This document shows positions 48,424-61,449 of a DNA stretch of 64,000 nucleotides, in pieces (the stretch's first letter is position 1; every line of letters starts with the position of its first letter). The position numbers were made by a program, and so were the translations under genes. The DNA is taken from assembly GCA_905250125.1 (NCBI GenBank), contig CAJNOL010000649.1, positions 2,349-66,348 on the forward strand, read 5' to 3'. Below the pieces are notes generated by a model. That model had not been told where the DNA came from and did not search any database. It worked only from the letters and a program-made list of their open reading frames with translations. The DNA is from Rotaria sordida (taxonomy: Eukaryota > Rotifera > Eurotatoria > Philodinida > Philodinidae).

Positions 48424-48804
48424 ATCAATTTTGATACAGGACTATAATAATGCAAGAACTATTTGTATGCAATCATTTTGATTTCCCAGCCAGTGATTTT
48501 CTAAAATCTTATTGACTATAGTAAGACACTTACCTTAGTATTCAATAGGAAAAAGATAGATTATTCATATATGCATATAATGTGTAATAATGTTTACATG
48601 TACTAATACACCATTTGCTGATATATTAATTGTTTATTTGTGTTTGATACAAAACACAACCACGGTTATTATTATCATTCGATTGGAGATTTTTATCTGA
48701 ATTAAATCTACTGATAATTCATAGATTTTGATCAATGATTGTATAAAAAAAAAAAGATGAATACAAATAGTTCTTGCATTATCAATTTCGTATATCAAAA
48801 TTGA
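48424..48804. repeat. Inverted-repeat element, about 380 bp
   Basis: Arms of about 57-60 bp (48424-48480 and 48745-48804) share a perfect 20-base core (AATGCAAGAACTATTTGTAT and its complement) and the outer ATCAATTTTGATA words. About 260 bp of unpaired AT-rich interior separates them. The form is that of a non-autonomous DNA transposon with subterminal repeats. Confidence 0.7.
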
Positions 48805-49414
48805 ATGTCTTAATTCCAATTCATCCTAGGGCTGTTTATATATTCAATTTGTTAATTGACTAGTGAAGGTTATGATTTGACTTAAACTTAGTCAATTTTT
48901 TTAAACTAACTATATAAAAAGTTTTATTTTTATGATAGATTTTGCCTTATGATAAAATAACTATTGTTATCGACAGAGGTCATTAACATACAATGTATTT
49001 AGATAATTAACTATAATGTTGTCATTCTATCGTTTTTATATTGTAAAAAAATAAACATAAATCAGTTAGGAAATAATCATCTTTGTTGTTTCCTAAATAC
49101 AAAAAAAAAGATAATAAATTATTTTATTTAACTAACTAATCCAATTTATGACTAATCTTTCTAACTTAATCAAACGCGGAAAAAACCCAGTATGAATTGC
49201 AAAAGGATATAAATAAGTTTTCCTGTAAATAAAAACAATGTTTTTTGCTTTTAAATATCTAATTTTTAAATCAAATTACAAATAGATCATTATCAAATGA
49301 TTTTTTTCTCATTATGATTCATGAATCGACCAAGTCATTCTAGAAAAGTAAACAACAATATAATTTTGTTTTTTTTTTTTTACGTCATTACATTTTAGAG
49401 TATTTATATTCATA

Positions 49415-50347
49415 ATGGATGCAAATGATGACTCAACTGCTCATACATCAGACACAACCGCATCGTTGCTTATAGATTTGTTTTCAAATGAAATCAATAA
49501 ACAAGATGTTAATGGACTACTTCATGCACAAAATTTATTGTATATTTATGAAATTTTTTTTTTTCTATAAAAGAAAAATTTTCATTTTTTAATTTTTTTT
49601 GGTTTTTTTTTTTAAATTAGACTTGAACAATTGGATAAAACAAATGAAAAATTAGATGGAATTAATAAAATATCAGCTGAACGTTATGTAGATGCAACAA
49701 AAGAATTTGCAAATCATACACAAATGTTAATAACTATGAAAAGAGATCTTGATTTGATTTTTAAACAAATTAAGTATAACGAAAAGAAAATTTTAATATC
49801 TATGTCGTTACAAATAATAGTCTATTTTAGATTACTTAAAACACAATTAAATAAAAAATATCCTGAGCCTTATGCGTCTGGTAATACAAAATGCTTTATT
49901 CTTGCAAGAGAAAGAATTTTTGTTTTCTTTTTCAGTCGCTGATATAAATACAAAACAAGATGATTCTCTTGATGACGAAGAAGATGATGGTTTAGCTTCA
50001 GCAATAGTATATAATTATTAGTTATTCAATGTTAAAAATTATTTTATTTTGTTTTGTTTATATAGAAACCTATTAATAACTCATCACTTGTTAAATCAAA
50101 AACAGTTGATTGTTCGGAATTATCATCATCACTACGTGAAACGTATACTTTACCACAAATAAATGATAATACTACTGAACAATCACTAAGTCCACTTGAT
50201 GCTGTACGACGATTTGTATTTAATAAATCATCAGGTGGACCAGAATTGACAACATTTTTTAAAAATGCTCGCAACGAATTAAGAAAAATTAATGAAGGAT
50301 TTCTTGGTAGCAATAATCAAAAACAATCGACATCTCATGAAGAATAA
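49415..50347 (+). CDS. KXD1: KXD1, BORC complex subunit
   Basis: Five exons (49415-49539, 49621-49773, 49831-49880, 49936-50006, 50066-50347) join in phase to 226 residues. KXD1 is part of BORC, the lysosome-surface complex that recruits ARL8 and kinesins for outward lysosome movement, and is related to BLOC-1 subunits. The family core is visible: a helical region LEQLDKTNEKLDGINKISAE (43-62), NHTQMLITM and the name-giving KxDL motif KRDL at 82-85 within MKRDLDLIFKQIK, followed by KYPEPYAS. Human KXD1 is about 176 residues. Here exons 4 and 5 add an acidic stretch (DDSLDDEEDD) and a polar C-terminal extension of about 95 residues with no known domain. AATAAA is at 50494-50499. Confidence 0.92.
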
Positions 50348-50908
50348 GCTTTATTTTACTTTTCTTTTATCATAAAAATTTTCTTTTCCTTCTTATTGTA
50401 TTATTTATGTCAGATTAAATTAAATTAATCTTATTTGTATTTTTTTGTTTTAGATTAATATTTTAATTAAGAATAATATAAAAAAAAAACAAAAATAAAA
50501 ACAATTGATTTCTTTGTGGTAAGTTGAACTCTAATGATTCAAAGATTTAATATTGTATTAAAAGCTAAAAAAATTTCAAAATGACTTATGAAATGAAATG
50601 TATTTTAAGACTAAAAATATATCCGATTACGAAAAACTTTTACTTTGACATAAGACCTTTGTTTATGTATGATTTTAATCAAGGATAAATCTAAGTGTAT
50701 CTAAGAAAAGATTTGATAATCACAATATTCATAGAAAAAGAAAGATAAATATAATGTATATTTATATATGATCAACTCTTTATAAAAGAATGGTTTTTAC
50801 TGGTAATCCTTCATATCCTTGAATAATTTATTGTTTTGTTACTTATCCCGCAAGTACATTTAAAACCTTTCCTTCTTTTTTGTTTCTAGTATTAATAATA
50901 AATTTTTT
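50348..50908. other. Spacer between KXD1 and RING gene
   Basis: Holds the KXD1 3' end and, near 50760-50905, the probable 5' UTR of the RING gene (pyrimidine-rich with CTTTCC/TTTCTAG just upstream of the start). No other feature seen. Confidence 0.4.
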
Positions 50909-51459
50909 ATGGCTACTGCATCAAATTTTGACGATCTTCTTCAATGTCCCATATGTTTGGATATATTACATGATCCAAAAGTTCTCGATTGTCAACATAC
51001 ATTTTGTGCTAATTGTTTAAAAGTACATCATGAATCATCGTCACGTCGATTAGGGTCTTCAAATAGTATTGTTTGTAAGTTCTTTTTTCTATTTCTTTTT
51101 TTTTTCCTGAAATCATTTATTTTCTTCTAATTACTTTTTTTTTCTTTTGAACTATAAAAAAAACAATAGGTCCAACATGTCGTGTACCATCAAATTTAAT
51201 ACATAATTCAATTGATAGTCTTCCGGGAAATTATATTGTACGTGATATAATCGAACGACAATATGGTACTATAACACCTGATCGTCCACCTGGTTATGCA
51301 CAACAAATTCAAGATCGTATACAACGAATGAAAAAAGAAGATACTGAATCTGATTTTGCACGATATTTAAAACCAGCAGCTGCTGCTCTACTTGGTGTCC
51401 TTGGTGGTTTACTTTTAGCTAAAGGTGTAAAAAAAATGTGTGACAAAGATGAAAAATAA
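50909..51459 (+). CDS. Small RING finger protein with C-terminal membrane segment
   Basis: Two exons (50909-51074, 51170-51459) give 151 residues. The N-terminal C3HC4 RING finger is complete: C13-x2-C16, C28, H30, C33-x2-C36, C56-x2-C59 (FDDLLQCPICLDILHDPKVL, then CPTCRVP), so it is probably an E3 ubiquitin ligase with the TRIM/RNF subtype of spacing. There is no B-box. The next 60 residues are polar with possible helix (QIQDRIQRMKKED), and the protein ends with a hydrophobic stretch of about 16-17 residues (PAAAALLGVLGGLLLAKG), then Lys-rich residues. That layout suggests a tail-anchored membrane protein. The second exon begins inside the RING. AATAAA is at 51532-51537. The exact ortholog is not identified. 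Confidence 0.85.
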
Positions 51460-53581
51460 AGAAAAAAAAAAAGACGCTAATTGACCTAATTTATTCTTGC
51501 TTTTGCTCTTGTCTTCTTATGATTTAAAAATAATAAAATGAAAATTTAATTTATCATCGAAACTAAATAGTTAAAATGTTTTAATACGTTGTCAATTATT
51601 ATAAATATTTTTGTTTGAAAGGAAGACAAACTCTTAATCTTGAATGTTTTTATTTATTCAAAAAAAAAAAAAAAAAGATTAAAAAATATGAAATTTGTTT
51701 TTGCATGTAAAAGTAATTTTATTGACATGACAAATTTCATGTACAAGATTATGATGAAATTAATAAGAAAATACTCGAAAATTTTACGGATTTAAAAAGA
51801 CTAATATAGTCACATATAAGTATTTGCATAGATATACTATGAAACAGTACAGCAATCGAATGATCTTTCAATATTAATGATTAACTTAGACCATGACAGT
51901 ACTCAAAAATTTTTATTCGATTCATTGTTCATATAGATATGAATATTTTATGTTTAATTGTACTTTACATATAAAGAGATCCTTTAAGTATAGACGACAT
52001 TGTTTTAAATTTGAATCAGTATATTTAGATCGAAATCTAACTATGACAAAAATTATATGTTAGTTACAATCATTATTTGTACTTAATCATATTTAATAAT
52101 GTTGCAATTATTATTATGTTCAAGGGTACTCAATAATATACTTACAGCAAGAATTATTATGAGCAAAAAAAACTAATAATAATAATAAATAATTCTATTT
52201 TACAATAAATTATGAAAAGCAGTTAGTTTATTGAAAAACTAATTGAAATTTTTCTTGTTCAATGTCAACATATTTCGAAGTGCCTTTTTTTTATTTTTAT
52301 TGTCAATAGTTGATCATAAGAATTCATCGGAATGTAGAAAAGAACAATATAATTATTACACAATCGATACTATAAAAAAATATCCTTGAAATAGTAAATT
52401 AAAACTTGAAATATCAATATCATAGCCTTGAAAGAAGAAAAATCGAATTTCTTTCTTTTTTTTTGTTTCACCTGAATATTTTAAACGTAATCGAATCGAC
52501 TTGTCCTTCTTAACATTTTATTCAATTCTCATGATGACAACATATAAATGTTTTCATTTTATTGAAAAAAAAAAATGAATAAAACTTTCTTTTTTTTTTT
52601 TTCTTTTTCATTTTTTTCTAGACTATGCAATATTTAATATCCAATGGACTCATTTTTATTATATAGACGTTAATGACATTCTATCAGCAAACTTTTTATT
52701 ATTAACTTCCCCCATTGGAGAATTATAAACTAGATTATTTTTTGCATTTTTATCTAACGAAAAAGAGAAGAAGAATAATGATATATTTATAAACAAAATA
52801 TTCAAATAGTATGATAGAAATATTATACATTTCCAATTCATTTTAATAATGACATGATTCTGTGTGGAAATTATCATTCTATTGACAGGTAAGCAACAGA
52901 TGGTAATCAGCAATTCTCTTTCGTGCATAGAAATCATTGTACTAATAGTCTTTAGTCTATTTGCTCATTTTAATATAACCACAAAAGTCATTTAACTCTC
53001 ACTTTTTTCTTTTTTTAATCCATACTATAGTAGTTCTGTGTACTATAATTCTTTCTTTTCGTTTTATATACGTACCGATCAACACTAAATGAGGTTTCTT
53101 TAACAAACAACACATACATACACATCGAAGTGTGTCTGCAATTGCAAATCTAATCATGAAAGAACAGAAGAGAGGCAGAGAGAGAGAGAGAGAAAAAAAT
53201 TGTCGCGACGATGTGCTGTTGCACACAAGTTGAGTTCAAATCATATTCTCGTTTGTTCTTCTTTTTTTCTCTTGCTATAATATGTTGTACTGTTGTTCAG
53301 CGAGAGTGAAGGAGAAAGGCACAAAAAAAAGTCTACATATGTGCACGATAGTTCAGGAAAAAAAAAAGATTGCTCACTCATTCAATATGAGGTGACAATA
53401 TGTCAGCATATGTATATGTGCAATTCAGCGTCGATTAACTTAAGTATAAACGAGCACAGCACGAGAGAAATGTGTCCATTACTAAAATGAAACTCGTAAA
53501 AAAAAAATGAGCAATAACATTTTCAAATCCTTTTTCTTTCTTTTCTTTGCTTGTCCTTTATAGATATTCTTCTAAAATACA
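51460..53581. other. Spacer, no gene seen
   Basis: About 2.1 kb of AT-rich sequence. A GA microsatellite lies at about 53174-53194, and GC-richer simple sequence around 53290-53480 gives open frames without support. The final part before 53582 (pyrimidine-rich, 53525-53575) is the probable 5' UTR of the next gene. Confidence 0.35.
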
Positions 53582-54475
53582 ATGTCTTTGGATGCACGTG
53601 ATAAAATAATTATAACAATAATATTAAGTATTGTTGGTCTTATATGTATGTTATTAATTATTTGTTTTATAATTTGGTTTATTATTCGTTATTATCGTTT
53701 GAAAACTAAACGTATGAATTCAAATGAAGAAAATAATTCACCTCCTATATCATCATATCATCGACAACAATATCAACGTACACAAAGATTTCCTTCAATT
53801 AAATTAAATCATAATAATAATAATATCATTAATAAGAAAAGAAAAAGAAAGAAAAGAAGATTTAATACAAATGATTCAGCTTTGACATTATCATTTGATC
53901 CGCCACATTTAATTAATCAAAATGTAAAAAATTTAGATAAATTACTTACTAGTGAATCAACATTAACAGCTAATTCATGGCATTATGAAGAAACCTTACC
54001 AAAAAAGCATTGGTAAAAATACATAAATTATTATTTTAAACAAAAGAATTTTTTTTCCCCTATAAAAATAGTATTTTTTGTTTTTAGTTATTATAAAAAT
54101 CCATCAAATGAACCTGTTTATGCTTCATCATCAACTGTATTAACAACAGTTTCAAATTTAACAGGTACTCATGAAAATCTAAATAATGTACACTATCGTT
54201 TTCTAAATGAACTTGATCATGTATTACGTTTAAAACAAGAAGAACGTCGAAAACATTCATTAAAATATACTCAAAGTTGTCGTCAAACAACCGATTTATT
54301 ACCATTTGATTATTATCGTTCAATATCACCACCATCAACAATAATCGAAACAAATTCAAGTAATCAGAATTCACTTGAACCTATATATATTCGTACAAAT
54401 AAATTTTCAAATTTAACGTTAATACGTAAAGCTCGATTAGCACAATTACGAGATGATACAGCTATTTTATATTAA
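53582..54475 (+). CDS. Unrecognised single-pass membrane protein
   Basis: Two exons (53582-54012, 54088-54475) close to 272 residues. After eight residues comes one strongly hydrophobic segment (about 9-36, IIITIILSIVGLICMLLIIC then FIIWFIIRYY), followed by basic residues. This predicts a signal-anchor with a short outside N-terminus and a cytoplasmic tail of about 235 residues. The tail holds a Lys/Arg cluster (KKRKRKKRR, about 92-100), Ser/Asn-rich sequence, and near the end a basic helical segment (LTLIRKARLAQLRDD). Several short Tyr motifs (EPVYAS, EPIYIR) resemble phosphotyrosine or sorting sites. No family was recognised. Codon use and splice signals match the neighbours, so I consider it a real gene. 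AATAAA is at 54576-54581. Confidence 0.75.
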
Positions 54476-54584
54476 ATACATAATACAAAACAATTTCGAA
54501 ATTTATTCTTCTTTCTTTTTTTTTTAAATTATTTTGTTTAAATTTTTAAATACAATTTTTTATCTCATCTATGACAATAAATAA

Positions 54585-54619
<35 letters not shown>

Positions 54620-56429
54620 TTAAGAAATCTATTTCAATGAAATTTTCTTAATTGTTGTCCTTGGATAAAGCAAAGTATTAAATGACAAATTATATGTATT
54701 TTCTCATGTTTGCTTTTTTTTCATTGTTATATATCGATGTATGTGTGTACATTCTTGTTAAACAGATTATATTGCTATAATTAAATGAAAATTTTCATCA
54801 ATTCGAAATATATAATTTTTATAGTTAAATATGTTTAATAGTGTCAAATCGGAAGGATTGAATTCAATTATTAAAGACATTTTTTTGTTTTAGATATTTT
54901 GATATTATCCCATGTGTATGTGTTGCCGTGAATATCTGATATTTAATTATTGAATAGATTGGACATATATGCAGATATTATAATCAATGATATTTTATCG
55001 TATATTTGAGTTAATTTTACCTTGAAAAAGAGTATTAGCAGTCTCTTCAATAGACCATTTATTGATTCAATTGATCAGGTTAAGTAGTTTATAACTTGTA
55101 TACATAGTGAATCAACTTCGTGTGTTGCTCGTTTTTTTTTTATATATATATTTTATGTATTTATTCAGATAGGTATATATTTCTTTTAATCTAGTTCTGT
55201 CGTCGAATATTTGTTAATTCAAAGAAATTTAGTTGTATTCATTGTTTTTTAAAAAACGATGCAATCAAAATTATTAATCTATCAAAAACCTTTTCAAAAG
55301 TAGAAAAATTATATCGATATTACATCATTAGACAAAAATTTCGATTATTTTCTTCTGATAAAATAAATTCATTTCTATTCTTTTATATTGTCATATATTT
55401 TAATCTTACATTTGAATTTTTTGATTACATCTCGATTGTAAATATTTCTTTTTTTTTTTTTGGCCAATTAAAGAAAAACAATATAATGAAAGTTAATTGA
55501 ATATTTAACTTGTCTTTTGGTTCATAAACAAAATCAATCTTGTCAGTTGATATATCGATATAATTAAGAGAAAATTGAAATTTATCTCTCGAATAAAACA
55601 TTAATCTAATTTATGTATACAAATCTATATTTTAGTCCTATTTCATTTTTACTCGAAAAATAGTATTATTCCATCATTTCCACATGGTACAACAATTGTA
55701 GATAAGTTATATCATAAGTTATGACAATTGATATTTCCATTCCATTTATTTTACTTGATTGCTGTCACTTGAAATACTTTCGATAGGACTAAATGTTAAC
55801 AAAAAAAAAAAAGACCTAGACGACACATGACATCAAATCAGAAGTGCAGAATTTGATGGTAGAATAAAAAATTTCACTTGCTATCAAAATCAAAGGACAA
55901 GTTGAATTCTCAAATGAAAAAATTTTTCTACAGCCAATCATTTTCTAAAATTTCCACAAACTTAAAAGATTTTCTTCAACACCTGTTAGCACATACTGAT
56001 AGATTCTTAATATCTCTATCAAACACTAGACTAACTTGAAATCGTTACTATTAAATCGAGATTCAGTATAATTCTTACTTAAATTTTATTTATTTCTAAA
56101 ATTAAATTGAACTATTAATATTTATAATGGTATGAGTGAATGATAAAACTATCTATATTTTAAATGTGAATCATTTAAACAGATAAATGGTATATTTCTC
56201 AATTGAATACTAATCGTTCATTTTTTTGAAGCTTAACAATGAATGTTCTTGTCATTTGAAAGTTTTACAATGAATTGTAAAATATAATAATCCATAAATT
56301 GTACAATATTCACCTTGAAATTTAACCTAACAATGTTATTCATATTCTTGATATATTAAAATCGTTAAATATCTGTAGTGACTATTTGCTTTGGATTAAT
56401 AAAACCGACGAGAAAACTTCTTTAGATGG
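54476..56429. other. Spacer, no gene seen
   Basis: AT-rich with an AT dinucleotide run at 54589-54617. No coding region or RNA gene recognised. Confidence 0.4.
54589..54617. repeat. AT microsatellite
   Basis: A perfect AT dinucleotide tract of about 29 bp just past the polyadenylation signal of the preceding gene. Confidence 0.85.
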
Positions 56430-56965
56430 CAAATCACTTTTTGTCTGAGACGACGTTCATTTGATGAGTAATAGACCAGCCTAGGATAGTTTGGTTTTCT
56501 GAGTCTTTTTTCTTGAGATATCAAAATTTTACTCAGGTTTTTCAACAAAAAGCTATGGTCACATTAAAAAATTTGACTTTCAACTTCAAACTTTGCACGA
56601 ACAAAGTTCTTAATGGGAGTAGGTGATTGTGCAATTAATATTTCCTTTCTGAAGATGCAAATATATGAACAAAATTTGTCTTTACACATGAGAGAATTTC
56701 AAATATTCAATATCTTTGAATAGAAAATACTAGGAAAGTTACAACTTGCTCGATGAGCTAATCTTATTGACAACTTTGTTCGTGGAAAGTTTGAAGCTGA
56801 AAGTCGATTTTTCGCGTAATCATAGCTTTTTGTTGGAAAATCTGAGTAAAATTTTGATATCTCAAGAATGAAGGCACGAAAAATCAAACCGTTCTTTTGA
56901 CTTTTATAGTATTCATCAAATAATCATCGTTTCGGTCGATAAACGATTTAACACTTAGGAGTTGT
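56430..56965. repeat. Fold-back palindrome, family C copy 2
   Basis: The same family as 17366-17890. Arms about 56430-56680 and about 56710-56965 pair with each other and align with the other copy throughout: TTCATTTGATGAGTAATAG, AAACTTTGCACGAACAAAGT and ATATTTCCTTTCTG all recur. The outer words CAAATCACTTTTTGTCTGAG extend the family boundary beyond that seen at 17.4 kb. No coding frame is kept. The two copies lie 39 kb apart. Confidence 0.85.
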
Positions 56966-57760
56966 TCTTTCTTTTTTTCATATTGTAAAATAAATATTTA
57001 TGATATTTGAATGTTTAAAAATGATCATATGTTTGATGTAATTCTTCTAAGAAGAAGAGAACAAAAATTTGCTATGATCAAACAAATAATATATTTAATA
57101 TTTATTTAGCTCGACATAGACATTTAGTTAATTCATCATTTCTCCCAATTAGAAACGATCGAATCACTTGTCAACATAAGTCTATGTTTGATTGTAAAAC
57201 ATGTCAAGTCATAATCTTTCATAATATCTCAATATATATAAATGAAAAAGATCATTGATATATGTAGAACAAAAGAACAATCAACATTTTCATAATATTT
57301 AATTAAGCACGTTTTATAATAAATGAAAATGAAGATAAAAAATAAAACTGTATGTGTTAATATCAAAAAAGTAAGAATCAAGTCATGTTATTCAACGTTT
57401 TTGTTTTGTTTTTTTTTTCTTTTTGTTATTCACAATTACTTATCGACCGACAATAAAGTAAGATATTTATTTAGAGCTTTATACTGTTCGCCTTAAACGA
57501 ACGAACTCTCTGTTATCTAATGCGAAAAAAAAAGAAGAGAGAAAGAAAAAAGAAATACAAGTAAAAAAACATTGATGACAATGACCAACGAACATACACA
57601 TACTTATATCGACAATGAAGATGGAAAATCGAATCTTTAGAAATAAAAAATTTTTCAAAGATATTTCTATGTATCTATAACAAATAAATAGGTAGATATT
57701 TTAGAATTTTAATAAAAGATAATTGTTATTTTTCTTCTTGATATTAGAATATAAATAATA
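56966..57760. other. Upstream region of HGSNAT
   Basis: AT-rich; it should contain the HGSNAT promoter and 5' UTR (near 57600-57760). No element can be singled out. Confidence 0.35.
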
Positions 57761-60700
57761 ATGTTTACAAAATTCATTCTTATATCTATTATACAATTAT
57801 ATATTATTCAAACAATATTTTGTGTTTATTTTGGTCATGAAGTTGGCCGTACATCCATGGATTCAACACATTATGATCGTCGAATTGTACAACAACAATG
57901 TCCAATTAATAATCAAATGAAAGAATCACATCAAACTAAATATTTTGTTAATTTTAAATCTTTACCATCATCATCATCATCATCAACAACAACAAATAAT
58001 AATAACAGTAATTTAATATTAATTCATGGACAATTCATAAGTAATTATGAAGAAGATCAACTGATAACAAGAGCTTCTTCAAGTCCAATTGATGTTAATA
58101 ATACAGTTCCATTAAGTTTGGATCAAGCTACGATTGATGTGATTGTTGATAAACAAGTAAGATTTGTTTTACATTAAAAATTAATATAATATTTCTGCTA
58201 GAAACAAAAAAAAATTGAAATATTTAATTTGATAGTTAAATTTTGAAATATATGATTTGTTCAATTTAAATGAATTACATAGTTTCGATTGAAGAGCTAT
58301 TAAAAAATTCATATCATTTACTTTTTTTCTTTATATTGAATTTTGTTTCAATATTAATTTATCTTTAATCCTGTTATATATTTCGTTTGTATGACCTAGA
58401 TTGACGTACTGAAAAAGATCCTTTCATAACCTATAACATTTAATATTTGTTGAATATATCGTAACTTAATCCAAGGTATTATTCGATTAACAAATAGCGA
58501 GATATGAATATAGATTAGAAAGTTTTTCTCACATGCAGGATGGGTCATAAAGAACTTAACCTGTTATAAAAAAAAATAATTTGTATACTGATAATATTCA
58601 ATTCTCAAACTAATATCTATTATAATAAATCGAGCTAAGAAAAAATTGATTTCATTTTAAAAACATTCCATTGTAGATGGAGACAAAAAAAGAAAAGAAA
58701 TTTATTAAAAATGAACTGTCTTCTAAAATTCTAATATTGTCTTTTTAATTAAAAGCAAAATTATTTCTATTATATAGATCATTGGTAATCTATCAGTATA
58801 TGTTCAAGTTATCGAATGTATTGATTGTCCTTATAAAATAATTGCACAAGATTTATCATCAAATAAAATACTTAATTTAACTGTAAATACAAAATATAAT
58901 TATCGTATTCGTATAGAATTAAATAATACATTACTCTGTATCGAAACTCTAAGTTTATATGAACATGGTCATTATATTCTTAATGTAAAAATTTCCTTAT
59001 CTTCATCAACAAATTCAAGTTCAAATTCTGATCTTATATGTACATTAATAACACGACATTCATCAAATAATATTTATATACCATTAATTATTGGTGGTAT
59101 TATATTATTAATATTATTTATAGCTTGTATAGTTGCACAAAAAATAAAATTTCGTGAACGTTTGATAATACTTAAAAATCGATTTTTTAAAAGTGTACCA
59201 CCACCACAAGAAACACCACATTCATATGATTTACAAGCACGTACATCAGCAACAGCAACTGATCCAATTAATGCGACAAATGGAAATTCAACTCTAACAA
59301 AATTACCACCGATACCTAAAATATCAAATGTTGCTGTACCTAAATCAAAACGTTTATTAAGTCTTGATGGATTTCGTGGTTTTGGTAAATGAACAAAAAA
59401 ACAGAGCATTTTACAAAAAAAATATACCTTTGTTTTTTCGACTTTTTTTTTTTAGCTTTAGTAGCAATGATATTTATTAATTATGGTGGTGGTGGATATG
59501 CACAATTTGAACATGCACCATGGCATGGCATAACAGTTGCTGATATTGTGTTTCCATTTTTTGTTTGGATGTTAGGAACATCATTAGTATTTTCATTAAA
59601 AAATTCTATTGATAAAGGTGTTTCAAAACGAACATTACTTAAAAAAGTAGCCATACGAACAATTAAATTATTTGTAAGTTTTATGACTTAATAAAATAAA
59701 ATAAAAAATAATAATAAACGATTCACTTTTTTTTTTCAGGCAATTGGTTTTATACTTAATACACGTTTTAAAGTTGATCTTACAGTAGTACGTATTCTTG
59801 GTGTTCTACCACGTTTTGCTATTGTTTATGGTGTTGTGGCAACAATTGAAGTACTTTGTTCACAATCAAAACAATATTTATCATCAACTAATAACCTTAC
59901 ATCAACAACAACAACAACAGTTAAATTAGGAACAAAAAAACGTTTAACTACACTTTTCTGTGATATAATAAATTTTCCTCTTCAATGGTTAATTAATATT
60001 GCTTTAATTACTATTTGGATGCTTATTATTTATTTAGTACCATTTGAAGATTGTCCAGCTGGATATTTAGGTCCTGGTAAGTGAATTCTAATGTTTCTGT
60101 TTTTTTTTTTACATATAAATTATTTTCTTAGGTGGATTACATGAAAATGGTAAATATGAAAATTGTACGGGTGGAATAACTGGTTATATTGATCGAGTTA
60201 TTTTTACTAATAAACATCTTTTTAATTTTCCAACATGTCTAACTGCTTATGGTAGAAACAAAATTTTTTGTTCGAAGAATATATAAAAAAAAATAAGTTT
60301 TTTTTTTTAATGTAGAATGTAAACCACCATTTGATCCAGAGAATTTATTTGGTTCTATTCCAACAATGTTTTTAGCTTATTTGGGCATTCAAGCTGGACG
60401 AATTCTTGGTTTGATTTGTTTTCTTTTGTTGAAGTATAGAGGTAGAGATTTAGATCTCTCATAGATACCTTAGCAACGTTCTTCCTCTTCGTCACAGACG
60501 TTGTTGATATGCGATTAAAGATTGTATATGAATAACGGTCTCTCATTCTAATACATGAAGTATTTCCTGATTGTATTTCTATAGGATTAAGTAAAAATGT
60601 GATGAAGAAAGATTAACGAGAGCAGCTACATCGTATTTCGCATTTTAATTCTACAGCAATTGCACTAACAACTTTTTTCTTTTTTATTGAATTTTAATAT

Positions 60701-61186
60701 TTTCTTTAGTTATGCATCAATCTCATGCTGATCGTCTTATTCGTCTTTTTACTTGGGGCATTATAAGTATAGCTATTGGTGTTGGTTTAACTGCAGGTAC
60801 ACTTGATGGTGGACCAATGCCATTGAATAAAAATCTTTGGACATTATCATTTTCATTATTTACTGGTACGAAAGAAGAAAAAAAGAGACTTTTTCTTTTT
60901 TTGCAATCGTTATTTATTTCTAGGTGGTTTGTCATTTGTTGGATTTTCTTTGATGTATATTATTATTGATATGTTTAAATGGTGGGATGCAACACCATTT
61001 CAATATCCAGGAAGTAATTCAATACTTATTTATATATTACATCTTGTTTTTGCAACTTATTTTCCTGTACAATGGATTGTTGTTAATACACATGCGGCAC
61101 ATCTTGCGATGGGTTTATGGGGATGTGTTTTTTGGATTATTGTTGCATATATTTTGTTTAAAAAACGAATTTTTTTAGTGCTTTAA
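57761..61186 (+). CDS. HGSNAT: Heparan-alpha-glucosaminide N-acetyltransferase
   Basis: Eight exons (57761-58156, 58778-59384, 59456-59673, 59740-60076, 60132-60251, 60316-60408, 60710-60865, 60924-61186) give 729 residues. This multi-pass lysosomal enzyme moves acetyl groups from cytosolic acetyl-CoA across the membrane to terminal glucosamine of heparan sulfate; its loss causes Sanfilippo C disease in humans. A signal peptide-like N-terminus (ISIIQLYIIQTIFCVYF) leads a Ser/Asn-rich lumenal domain, then a first membrane segment (IPLIIGGIILLILFIACIV). The conserved core begins RLLSLDGFRGF and continues INYGGGGYAQFEHAPWHG, where His354 matches the catalytic histidine, then TVADIVFPFFVWMLG. Later membrane segments end with YILHLVFATYFPVQW. 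Human HGSNAT is about 635-663 residues; the excess here is in the lumenal part. AATAAA is at 61231-61236. Confidence 0.95.
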
Positions 61187-61449
61187 AGCATAGAAAAAAT
61201 GACGATTTAGAAAGGAATTTATTTATAAAAAATAAAAGTTTTGTGTTGAATATTCAATGATGTTTTGATTTTTTTTTGCTTTTGTGACTTTGTCTTTTAT
61301 TCTTTTTTTCGCTTCATTTTAGAATCTCTATTATGTGTGTTTTTTTGGCTCCATTATCTTTATTCGAATAAATTGATCGAATAGTTACTTAATTTAATTT
61401 TAAAAATTGTTTAATATTTTAAAATCGTTTTTTTTTATACACTGATGGA
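61187..61449. other. HGSNAT 3' flank
   Basis: Contains the polyadenylation signal at 61231-61236, then a T-rich sequence leading to the outer arm of the next inverted repeat. Confidence 0.4.

Noticed and set aside
59074..59409. Minus-strand ORF of 111 residues
   Set aside because: It is antisense to HGSNAT exon 2.
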